A stretch of DNA of 64,000 nt from JAJYSO01 sp964586655 (GTDB lineage Bacteria > Bacteroidota > Bacteroidia > Flavobacteriales > Flavobacteriaceae), in assembly GCA_964586655.1 (NCBI GenBank), contig CAZPGY010000006.1, positions 66,395 through 130,394 of the forward strand. The letters run 5' to 3'. The position numbers and the translations under genes were made by a program. Positions 53,362 through 61,019 of this stretch are shown here, in pieces. The notes under the pieces are model-generated. The model was not told the origin of the DNA, made no database searches, and was given only the letters and a program-made list of their open reading frames with translations. Numbering within the stretch: the first letter of the stretch is position 1; each line of letters opens with the position of its first letter.

Positions 53362-53757
53362 TTAAACCCAAGAAATGGGCGGATGGAAAATTGGAGTAAA
53401 GTATCCGGTTAAGGTTTTAGTTTGATAAGGTGGAAAAACTGGAGATTGAGGCCTTACTTCAAGAAAACTGACCTCGATAATTTGCGCACAAAAAAGGTTG
53501 ATATCTTGACGTCCAAAAAGATAACTGTCCTCTGCATGATTCTTATGTTCTTGATGTTCTTTCTGAAGTTGTTTTCTCATGTGGCACATTCCATTACAAT
53601 GCAGAGCCGGCTTATCGGTATTCACACAAAATTTAGCGGTAATTTGATTGATATGGGAAAGGTAATGAAGTACAATCCCTGTACTATTTACAAAGGAAAT
53701 CGAGATAAATGACGAACAAAATATCAGCGTTAAAAAAACTGCGATTATTCGTTTCAC
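53362..53757 (-). CDS. Small exported protein with CNGMCHM motif
   Basis: 131-aa protein with an N-terminal hydrophobic segment (about 5-25), then FCVNTDKPALHCNGMCHMRKQLQK, a Cys-x-x-x-Cys-His-Met motif with an upstream Cys (Cys about 43, 54, 58). This resembles small Bacteroidota proteins found beside copper-related TonB receptors. The His-rich stretch EHQEHKNHAED follows. It could chaperone copper or another soft metal in the envelope. A perfect -7 box (53775-53782) lies just upstream. A 275-bp gap with a 73-bp E1 derivative separates it from the receptor gene, so co-transcription is not certain. Confidence 0.65.
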   Translation of the reverse strand: MKRIIAVFLTLIFCSSFISISFVNSTGIVLHYLSHINQITAKFCVNTDKPALHCNGMCHMRKQLQKEHQEHKNHAEDSYLFGRQDINLFCAQIIEVSFLEVRPQSPVFPPYQTKTLTGYFTPIFHPPISWV

Positions 53758-53774
53758 AACCTTTATATTTTGTT

Positions 53775-53782
53775 CAAAGATA
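53775..53782 (-). promoter_or_regulatory. -7 box of the CNGMCHM gene
   Basis: CAAAGATA is TATCTTTG on the minus strand, 17 bp before the start codon. Confidence 0.6.
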
Positions 53783-53996
53783 CATTAAAACTGTATTAGA
53801 ATCAAATTAATAAAGGGTGATCATAAAGTTTTTTTGCCCACTGTCACTTTAGTAGAGATGACTTAAATCCACCTCTCTTTTTTAGGGAAAAGACAATTAA
53901 AAATGGGGTGATATCTTCTATAATTCATAGAGCGATACCTTGTTTTTGTGCTAAAATAAAGACCATATATTTAAACGCACCCCAAAAAAATCAATT

Positions 53997-54794
53997 TTAC
54001 AGTCCGAGGTAATAGATATAACCCAAGGTTACCCAAGCTATGGCATCATTGTATTGACTGTTTTCTAAACGAATTCCATCAACATCGTCAGCCCCATAAT
54101 ACACGGCACGCAAATCGAGTTGCAAGTCACTTCTCCTCCCAATTTGATAGCGCAGTCCGATAGCCCCTGACACAGAATAAGTATTGCCGTCATTGGTTTG
54201 TATATAAGATTCTGTTCCCGGCGAGGCAAGGTATTTATCAGGCGTCACTGCAGCGTCGTATCCAAGGCGTCCGCCCAAATCAGATTCGGCTTCGGGACTA
54301 AAGTGCACAAAGTGGATTCCCAAACTGAGGTAAGGCACCAATTTTCCACCGGAATAGGCACTGTGTCCCACGCCAAAGGGATACCATTCTAAGTTGGTTC
54401 CAAACTCCAACACTTTGGTCTTTCCGTGCATAGCCGCCAGCTTTTTACCGTTTTTAGTCTTATCTACCTTTGGCCCATGGTGCTCAAATTCCGTAACCTG
54501 ATAAGCGACCTCATTACGCACTTTAAAATGTTGATTAAAATAATTGTCGCGCATTCCGGAAAAATTCAAGTAATGAACAATTCCGATACCATAGCCTAAA
54601 TTGTCAAAATCTATCTTACTTGACGAGAGATAGTCATTCTCAAAAACTACGGGCCCTACTACCACGCCAAGTTCGTTGATCAAGTTTCCGCCACCGCCAC
54701 CAAGTCCACCGGCAGCACATTGAGCGCGTAAACCCACAATAGAAAAATTAAGACATAAGACAAGAACAATCCACTTTTTTATAGTCATAATCAA
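53997..54794 (-). CDS. Outer-membrane beta-barrel protein of unknown function
   Basis: 265-aa exported protein; signal peptide about 1-24 (FSIVGLRAQC). The mature start AAGGLGGGGGNLINELGVVVG is distinctive, followed by alternating beta-strands (GYGIGIVHYLNFSG, LVPYLSLGIHFVHFS, SVSGAIGLRYQIG, AWVTLGYIYYLGL). It resembles a flavobacterial family called THC0290_0291 from memory, with low certainty. The start could also be Met 3 (54788). It has a -7 box at 54818-54825 and is divergent from the porZ-like gene. Function unknown. Confidence 0.65.
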   Translation of the reverse strand: MIMTIKKWIVLVLCLNFSIVGLRAQCAAGGLGGGGGNLINELGVVVGPVVFENDYLSSSKIDFDNLGYGIGIVHYLNFSGMRDNYFNQHFKVRNEVAYQVTEFEHHGPKVDKTKNGKKLAAMHGKTKVLEFGTNLEWYPFGVGHSAYSGGKLVPYLSLGIHFVHFSPEAESDLGGRLGYDAAVTPDKYLASPGTESYIQTNDGNTYSVSGAIGLRYQIGRRSDLQLDLRAVYYGADDVDGIRLENSQYNDAIAWVTLGYIYYLGL

Positions 54795-54817
54795 GAATTT
54801 GTAATGAAAATTGGCAT

Positions 54818-54825
54818 CAAACTTA
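54818..54825 (-). promoter_or_regulatory. -7 box of the 53997 barrel gene
   Basis: CAAACTTA is TAAGTTTG on the minus strand, 23 bp before the start codon. Confidence 0.55.
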
Positions 54826-54886
54826 CTAAAATATAATGATACGCAGCAAAAATAAGAAATCGGTATCTATCACAATATTATTCTCT

Positions 54887-54894
54887 TAACTTTG
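54887..54894 (+). promoter_or_regulatory. -7 box of the porZ-recO unit
   Basis: TAACTTTG matches TAnnTTTG. Initiation near 54902 would give a leader of about 145 nt, unusually long here. Confidence 0.45.
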
Positions 54895-55048
54895 CTAAAA
54901 TACATTCTTTATTGCATATTTCAACATTAATAACTCGATAAAGCGGTCTTTATTTTATGACAAGATTGTAAATTTACACGCTTTATCGACTCCTGCGATA
55001 AGAAAATGAAATGCATGGAAGGTTTATATTATAAATAATCTCAAATTT

Positions 55049-57340
55049 ATGAGAGTACGTCTTTGCTTATATCTACTCCTATTGCCCCTAATGGGATTTG
55101 GACAAGATTATACGGCCGCCTGGGAAGGTTATTTTTCTTTTTATCACATCAAAGCCTTAGATGCCGGGAATGGTAAACTTTATGCCGCTTCACAAAATGC
55201 AATTTTCACTACCGAGCTAACCGGATTGGCTCAAGAAAAAATTACCACCCTCAACGGACTATCAGGAGATCCCATATCGGCCTTACATTATATTGCCGAT
55301 AAAAATGCGTTGCTAATTGGCTATGAAAGTGGATTGATACAGCTTTATCACCTCGATCAAGGAAGCGTAAACACTTTTATTGATGTTACTCAGCAACCCA
55401 CCATCACCCCGGAAGAGAGGCAAATCAACGGGTTTTATGAACAAGGAGATTTAATTTACATCGCCACCAACTACGGGATTACAAAATTCAACATGATCAA
55501 TCACGAATTTGGCGACACTTATTATATTGGCAATAATGGTCAAAAATTGGGAGTAAATGCCATCGCTTTATTCAATGGTAATATTATTGCCGCCACTGAC
55601 GGAGGCGGAATAAGATATGCCGCGCTCAACAATCCCAATATTATAGATTACAACCAATGGAATCAAATAGGAAGCGGGAGCTATAAAAACGTATTTGTTT
55701 TTCAACAGCAGGTGTATGCTTTATCCCAAGGAAACACCTTGCTTCAACTAAGCGGAGGCGGACTGGTGAATGTACATCAGTTCAATCAATTGGTGCTCGA
55801 CATAAAAGCAGGACAAGATTATTTAACGGCCACCCTGCCTCATCAGTTGGTTATATTGGATCAAAATCTGCAGCCCACATCGATTTTTTCTCCCGCCAAC
55901 ATCTCCGCTTCCTTCACCACCGGAATGACTTATCAGAATCAGCTTTTTGCGGGAAATGAAACTTTCGGATTGCTTTCTGCTCCGGTGAATGACTTGGTAA
56001 ATTATACATTCCTAAGTCCGAACGGTCCCTTGCGGAATGATGTTTTTGCCATGGACAACCGAGGCAGTGAGCTTTGGGTGGCTTTTGGTGCCTATGACTT
56101 TTATTACAATCCTTATCCCTTAAAAAAACGAGGGCTGAGCCACCTCATAGCAGGACAATGGATTAATATTCCTTATGAAGATTTGCCGCAAGACCGCTCC
56201 ATCACCAGTGTAAGCATTAATCCAAATAAACCTTCTCAGGTTTTCTTTTGTTCCTTTCACGATGGCCTGTTAGAAATAGAAGACAATGAGGTAAAAAACT
56301 TTTACACCACCACAAACAGCGATTTGGAACCCACCGAGCATCCGCAGGAAACTCCGGAAGCCATTCGTTTAGGTCCGGCTATTTTTGACTCTGACGGGAA
56401 TTTATGGATGGGGAGTGCCATGAGTTCCTACGGCCTTTTGAAGCTCCCCAAAGGAGGGGGCGCAAACAGCTTTGTAAAATATGACATGTCTGACATGCTC
56501 AGTTCGGTGACCCACAACTATGGCTTTGGTTCTATGGTTATGGACGATGCGGGTAATATTTACATGGCTTCCTACCGCGATGGCATCATTGGATTTAATC
56601 CCTCCACCGGAGAATTTGCCAAACTCAGAGGTGGTGAAGGCCAAGCCAATCTCCCTTCGAATTATATCACCAGTCTGGCCATGGATCACAATGACCAACT
56701 GTGGATTGGAACGACCAAAGGACTTCGGGTACTTTATGGAGCTGCCAATATGTTTACCAATCCTCACATTCAAACCCATAATATTGTTTTTCTCGATGAC
56801 CAAGGGGTGCCCCAAGAATTATTTGCCAACCTTTCTATTACCGATATTGAAGTAGACGGCAACAATAACAAATGGATCGGTTCAACCGCCGGTGTCTATT
56901 ATGTTTCTGCCGACGGACAACAGACCATTCACCATTTTACAACTGAAAACTCTCCCCTTCCCTCCAACAGCATCAACAGCATAAAGATTGATGGAAATTC
57001 GGGAGATGTCTTCTTAGCAACCGATAAGGGCTTGGTAGCTTTTCACGGCAAAGCTACCACCGCAGCCCAAAACCTTGAACAAATGCGGGCTTATCCCAAT
57101 CCGGTACGTCCTCATTATGAAGGAGTGGTCACCATTGACGGGCTGATGAAAAATACGAACGTAAAGATCACCGATATTGAAGGCAATTTGGTTTATGAAG
57201 AGATTTCCGAAGGCGGAAGTATTCAATGGAACACCACTGCTTTTGGCCAATATAAAGTAGCCTCGGGCGTATATCTGGTCTTGGCTACTTCTGCCGATAA
57301 CACCGAAACTAAAGTCACAAAAATCATGATTATCCGCTAA
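55049..57340 (+). CDS. porZ: PorZ-like two-propeller T9SS protein
   Basis: 763-aa exported protein. Signal peptide about 1-19 (LMGFGQD). Two beta-propellers follow (about 20-320 and 330-660) made of repeated strands such as SDGNLWMGSAMSSYGLLKL, DDAGNIYMASYRDGIIGF, DHNDQLWIGTTKGLRVL and DGNNNKWIGSTAGVYY, the two-component-regulator-propeller type. It ends with a T9SS type A domain (MRAYPNPVRPHYEG to KIMIIR). This architecture matches PorZ, a surface component of the T9SS attachment complex that handles A-LPS delivery. The stop overlaps the recO start (TAATG), an arrangement I recall as common in flavobacteria. Confidence 0.8.
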   Translation: MRVRLCLYLLLLPLMGFGQDYTAAWEGYFSFYHIKALDAGNGKLYAASQNAIFTTELTGLAQEKITTLNGLSGDPISALHYIADKNALLIGYESGLIQLYHLDQGSVNTFIDVTQQPTITPEERQINGFYEQGDLIYIATNYGITKFNMINHEFGDTYYIGNNGQKLGVNAIALFNGNIIAATDGGGIRYAALNNPNIIDYNQWNQIGSGSYKNVFVFQQQVYALSQGNTLLQLSGGGLVNVHQFNQLVLDIKAGQDYLTATLPHQLVILDQNLQPTSIFSPANISASFTTGMTYQNQLFAGNETFGLLSAPVNDLVNYTFLSPNGPLRNDVFAMDNRGSELWVAFGAYDFYYNPYPLKKRGLSHLIAGQWINIPYEDLPQDRSITSVSINPNKPSQVFFCSFHDGLLEIEDNEVKNFYTTTNSDLEPTEHPQETPEAIRLGPAIFDSDGNLWMGSAMSSYGLLKLPKGGGANSFVKYDMSDMLSSVTHNYGFGSMVMDDAGNIYMASYRDGIIGFNPSTGEFAKLRGGEGQANLPSNYITSLAMDHNDQLWIGTTKGLRVLYGAANMFTNPHIQTHNIVFLDDQGVPQELFANLSITDIEVDGNNNKWIGSTAGVYYVSADGQQTIHHFTTENSPLPSNSINSIKIDGNSGDVFLATDKGLVAFHGKATTAAQNLEQMRAYPNPVRPHYEGVVTIDGLMKNTNVKITDIEGNLVYEEISEGGSIQWNTTAFGQYKVASGVYLVLATSADNTETKVTKIMIIR

Positions 57341-58056
57341 TGCTTGTACCTACAAAAGCCATTGTCTTGCGCAGCATACGTTATTCTGATGCCGATATGA
57401 TTGCCAAGTGCTATACCGCTTCAGACGGCTTGAAATCTTATATGTTGCGCGGCATTTTAAAAAGTAAAAAAGGAAAAATAAAAGCCGCTATGTTTCAAGC
57501 TTTTAGTCAACTTGAAATCATAGCCCGACATAAAAACAAAGGTTCCTTAGAATATATTAAGGAAGCCAAAATCACCGCAATAAACACCGCCATCCGAAGC
57601 AATGTGCAAAAATCATCTATTGCTTTTTTTCTTTCAGAAGTCATTCAAAACGCGGTGCAAGAAGAAGAACAGAACAAAGATTTATACGTCTTTTTAGAAG
57701 AGGCTATCGCCTGGCTGGAGCAAGAAGACAAAGTTGCCAATTTCCACCTGTTCTTTTTGGTAAAATTTACCCGATATTTGGGAATCTATCCTTGGTTTGA
57801 ACAAGATCAACACCATTTTTTCAATATCAAGAAAGGGCATTCCGAGGCTTCAGAAACGGATCAATATTCAGTGGGCGGTAAAAACTGTGCTTTGTTAAAA
57901 AAACTGATGTCCCTTGAACCCGAAGAACTCGCCAAACTGAAACTCAACCAAGAAACAAGAAATAAATTTTTGGTTTTCATCCTTTCCTATTATCAAATAC
58001 AACTTCAAGGATTTCGGCAACCCAAGTCTTTGGAGGTGCTCAACCAGTTGTTTTGA
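57340..58056 (+). CDS. recO: DNA repair protein RecO
   Basis: 238-aa recombination mediator that helps RecR load RecA onto SSB-coated DNA. The N-terminal OB fold shows TKAIVLRSIRYSDADMIAKCYTASDGLKSYMLRGILKSKKGK, and the rest is the helical C-terminal domain (FHLFFLVKFTRYLGIYPWF). The zinc-finger Cys cluster of some RecO proteins is absent, as in other Bacteroidota forms. Translationally coupled to porZ by a TAATG overlap and followed by the histone-deacetylase-like gene 2 bp after its stop. Confidence 0.88.
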   Translation: MLVPTKAIVLRSIRYSDADMIAKCYTASDGLKSYMLRGILKSKKGKIKAAMFQAFSQLEIIARHKNKGSLEYIKEAKITAINTAIRSNVQKSSIAFFLSEVIQNAVQEEEQNKDLYVFLEEAIAWLEQEDKVANFHLFFLVKFTRYLGIYPWFEQDQHHFFNIKKGHSEASETDQYSVGGKNCALLKKLMSLEPEELAKLKLNQETRNKFLVFILSYYQIQLQGFRQPKSLEVLNQLF

Positions 58057-58058
58057 CA

Positions 58059-58961
58059 ATGTTGAAAATTGCCTTTCATCCCATTTTCGAACTCGATTTA
58101 CCCGAAAAACACCGCTTTCCCATGGAGAAATACGGACTGCTCCCTCAGCAGCTCTGTTATGAAGGAACGGTAACACAACATAATTTTTTTGAACCCCAAC
58201 CGGTTGACCGCAAATCCATTCTCAGGGTTCACCAGTCTGCTTATGTCAATAATTTTCTAAACCTCAACTTGGATCGAAAAGCCATTAGAAAAATTGGCTT
58301 CCCGATGACACCGGATTTGGTCAAACGCGAGCAAATCATCCTTGACGGCACCATAAAAGCCAGTAAATATGCTTTGGAAAACGGAATTGGCATGAGTATT
58401 TCCGGAGGCACGCACCACGCCTACCCAGACCGCGGAGAAGGTTTTTGCATGTTTAACGATCAAGCCGTTGCTGCTCGATATCTGCAAGATAAAAAATTGG
58501 CCGAAAAAATTCTTATCATCGACTTAGACGTACATCAAGGAAATGGAACTGCTAAAATCTTTGAGGGCGATTCCAGTGTATTTACTTTTTCTATGCACGG
58601 CAAAAAAAACTACCCTTTTAAGAAAGAGAAATCTGATTTGGATGTCGAACTCGACGACCGGGTGGGAGATGAAATTTATTTAAATAAACTTCAAAAGGTC
58701 CTTCCGCCCCTACTTAAAAAAGTACAACCCGATTTTATTTTTTACCAAAGTGGAGTAGATATATTGGCCACCGATAAGCTCGGCCGCTTAAATTGCAGCC
58801 TCAACGGGTGCAAAGCTCGAGATCAATTTGTTATGCAAACCGTCAAGCAACACGACATTCCTATGGAGGTAAGTATGGGAGGAGGATATTCCAAGGAGAT
58901 TAAACATATTGTAGAAGCCCATGCCAATACTTTTCGAGTGGCTCAAGAAGTTTTTTTCTGA
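58059..58961 (+). CDS. Histone deacetylase family protein
   Basis: 300-aa zinc-dependent deacetylase of the arginase/HDAC fold. Motifs: SGGTHHAYPDRGEGFCMFND with the paired His (about 118-119), LIIDLDVHQGNGTAKIF with zinc-binding Asp and His (about 158-160), FSMHGKKNYPF, and SMGGGYSKEIKHIVEAH near the end. The bacterial members act on acetylated polyamines, acetoin-related compounds or proteins; the substrate here is unknown. The frame is open to TTG 58053, but that overlaps the recO stop; ATG 58059 is the better start. E2 sequence begins directly after its stop codon. Confidence 0.88.
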   Translation: MLKIAFHPIFELDLPEKHRFPMEKYGLLPQQLCYEGTVTQHNFFEPQPVDRKSILRVHQSAYVNNFLNLNLDRKAIRKIGFPMTPDLVKREQIILDGTIKASKYALENGIGMSISGGTHHAYPDRGEGFCMFNDQAVAARYLQDKKLAEKILIIDLDVHQGNGTAKIFEGDSSVFTFSMHGKKNYPFKKEKSDLDVELDDRVGDEIYLNKLQKVLPPLLKKVQPDFIFYQSGVDILATDKLGRLNCSLNGCKARDQFVMQTVKQHDIPMEVSMGGGYSKEIKHIVEAHANTFRVAQEVFF

Positions 58962-58962
58962 T

Positions 58963-59413
58963 ATCCCAAAAAATTCACCGCAAATTAAGGGGTAATTAAG
59001 TAGCTTGCATATTATCAAGGAACTAAGGGTATAAATAGACAAAATATAAAGGCTCAAATTTGGGCTATGGAGAATTCCTATTGCTTGGGTTTATGGGACT
59101 CAAATACAGTTCAAAGCTATGCACTTTCAGTGCATCAACTTTAGCTTCTAAAAATTTTAAGCTACAAATGGTACGAATTTTCACAAAACAATTCGTGTGA
59201 ATTTGTGTCATTCGTGGCTACTTTAAAATTGGACTTTCAATCCATAATGGTTTATTTTGACGTCTTTATTTCGATGACACTCAATACAGGTTTCGTTGCA
59301 AACCCTTTGCAGTCCCGTAGGTATGGGACAGCTACAGGATTTGACGCACTTCGGTAAACTCAGCATACCCCCTCAAATCCGCCTAAAATAAATCTCATGA
59401 ATTTTCCGGGTTA
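58963..59413 (+). repeat. E2 repeat, copy C, with E3 inserted
   Basis: Starts CCCAAAAAATTCACCGCAAA right after the HDAC stop codon and ends TGAATTTTCCGGGTTA. The E3 element is at 59094-59250, giving 451 bp against 237 bp for copy A. From the CACCGCAAATT segment up to base 59311 it is identical by eye to 63668-64000, about 335 bp. Confidence 0.8.
59094..59250 (+). repeat. E3 repeat inserted in E2
   Basis: 157 bp from TGGGACTCAAATACAG to CCATAATGG, flanked on both sides by TTTA (59090-59093 and 59251-59254). The E2 copies at 17394 and 45723 have a single TTTA here, so TTTA behaves as a target-site duplication. No long terminal inverted repeat and no coding capacity. Confidence 0.8.
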
Positions 59414-59437
59414 TTTTCTTGTTAGTGAGAGCGTATA

Positions 59438-59575
59438 ATACCGAAAAGCCCTACAAGTTAGTTCAGTGTTTAGGACTAAACTTCAAGTTTCAGCATTGAC
59501 CCTGTATATATGAAGGCTCATAGTCATGGCTATGCCTGCCGATAAGATAGATTTTTTGCCTCGATACCCTAATTC
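59438..59575 (+). repeat. E1 repeat, partial
   Basis: Begins ATACCGAAAAGCCCTACAAG and contains CATAGTCATGGCTATGCCTG of the core. The right end is not clear. The 1,036-bp gap 58962-59997 thus holds E2+E3, this E1 copy and 420 bp of other sequence. Confidence 0.6.
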
Positions 59576-59997
59576 TATCTCTTTTATGTTGGCAACCCAG
59601 GAGCTCTTGAAATTTGAGATAAGGTCAAAACGGCCTGACTTGAAGTAGGAATGGTGAGATTTTTATTAATGCTTTTATTGTGGTTGTTATCTAAGCCCTG
59701 TGAGGGGTAGCAGCAACAACCGAAAAGCGGGGTTTTAAGAACGTAAGTAAAGTGGAATCAAGAATCAAAAATATCCAACAACTCGCAAAGGACTTTTAGA
59801 TTAACATTAAAATCTATAGAGATGTCATTATAAATACTTATATTCGAAAAAGAGCTCAAGTAATTACAGATAAATGGATCGGATATGTTCTCTTAAAAAA
59901 GGATATAATATCAAAAGAATAAAGAGCAATGCTCCCGATTTTTGAAATAAACACTATTATTTGTCAGCTAAAAGCCGGTTCATAAATTATAACTCTT
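59576..59997. other. Non-coding stretch with a two-level hairpin
   Basis: No coding frame. GGTTGTT (59683-59689) pairs with AACAACC (59716-59722) around CCCTGTGAGGGG, itself a small hairpin. Downstream, AT-rich sequence leads to the GLPGLI gene. A structured RNA or a remnant of a larger element is possible; I could not identify it. Confidence 0.35.
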
Positions 59998-60873
59998 ATG
60001 AAGGTCTTCCTTTCTTTTAAGTTGGGGCTTGTTATTGTTCTGACTGCTTGGAGCAACCCCTTGATAGGGCAAACCACAGTTAGCGGAACCCTTAACGCCA
60101 ATCCCCCGGATTACCAAGATACGCTTATTGATTATACGCTTCACAATGTGCTTTATGAATTTGCTTTTGCCCACCAGCCCAATTCAAAAGAAAGTGTGGG
60201 GCATACCTATACCAAACTTCAAGTGGGGCAACATTTTGCCAAGTTTGCCGATTATTTTAGATTTCGATTGGATTCTTTATATAAAGCTTGGAACGATCAG
60301 GACAGAAGGGTACGGGTTCAGGAATTGAATCAACAATTAGCAATCTACCAACAAATCGGATTTAAAAAGAAAATTATCAAAAACCTGAAGACCGGGCAAA
60401 ATATTTTTAGAGGCTATATCCCCCCCAATAATTATGAGTTTAAAGTAGCCAATCCAACTTTAGATTGGAAGTTAGAAAAGGAGCACAAATCGATTTTACA
60501 ATATGATACTCAAAAAGCTACCGTAAAATTTGCCGGCAGAAAATGGGTGGCTTGGTTTGCCCCGGCCATTCCGATTCCGTTGGGGCCTTATGTGTTCAGT
60601 GGACTCCCCGGTTTGATTATGGAACTTTATGATACTCGGCATAATTTTCACTTTATGATAAGGGGTATTAATAATCATCGAACCCCTATTTTTAAAAGAA
60701 TTGAAGTAGATACGTATGTGCCCGTTTCCAAAGAGAAATTTTATAAGCTGGATCGTCTTTACCATAAGAAACCCGGATTGTTTTACGAATCAGATAAATC
60801 AAATGGAATAAATCAATTTCCTCCAAAGCCTTATAACCCGATGGAACTTATACCAAAAAGACATACAAATTAG
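59998..60873 (+). CDS. GLPGLI family protein
   Basis: 291-aa exported protein with the signature SGLPGLIMELYDTRHNFHFMI (motif near residue 200), the defining block of the uncharacterised Bacteroidota GLPGLI family. Signal peptide about 1-23 (LIGQ). The motif is preceded by GPYVFSGLPG, as in family members. The C-terminus is odd: the last codons (IPKRHTN) and the stop are encoded by the left end of an E1 repeat beginning at 60850, so the native end was probably replaced. It precedes a TonB-receptor-like gene, a common pairing for this family. Function unknown; surface or periplasmic location inferred. Confidence 0.82.
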   Translation: MKVFLSFKLGLVIVLTAWSNPLIGQTTVSGTLNANPPDYQDTLIDYTLHNVLYEFAFAHQPNSKESVGHTYTKLQVGQHFAKFADYFRFRLDSLYKAWNDQDRRVRVQELNQQLAIYQQIGFKKKIIKNLKTGQNIFRGYIPPNNYEFKVANPTLDWKLEKEHKSILQYDTQKATVKFAGRKWVAWFAPAIPIPLGPYVFSGLPGLIMELYDTRHNFHFMIRGINNHRTPIFKRIEVDTYVPVSKEKFYKLDRLYHKKPGLFYESDKSNGINQFPPKPYNPMELIPKRHTN

Positions 60874-60999
60874 TTCGATATTTATGGCTAAATTTCAAAC
60901 CTCTTCGCTAATTCTGAATATGCAAAACATTATAGCTCTGGCTATGCCTGTTTTTTTTGCTTTGGTCTTTAAAGTTTGTCTTATAAATCATTTAGGCAT
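60850..60999 (+). repeat. E1 repeat overlapping the GLPGLI gene end (150 bp)
   Basis: Left end ATACCAAAAAGACATACAAA at 60850, core TATAGCTCTGGCTATGCCTG, right end TTATAAATCATTTAGGCAT to 60999. The GLPGLI stop codon TAG (60871-60873) is inside the left terminal repeat. Only 20 bp separate the right end from the next gene, so this element is essentially the entire spacer. Confidence 0.75.
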
Positions 61000-61019
61000 T
61001 ATTCAAAAATAGAAGTAAT

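Noticed and set aside
59640..59760. Possible group II intron or reverse-transcriptase remnant
   Set aside because: The hairpins looked suggestive, but no domain V motif or reverse-transcriptase frame is present.
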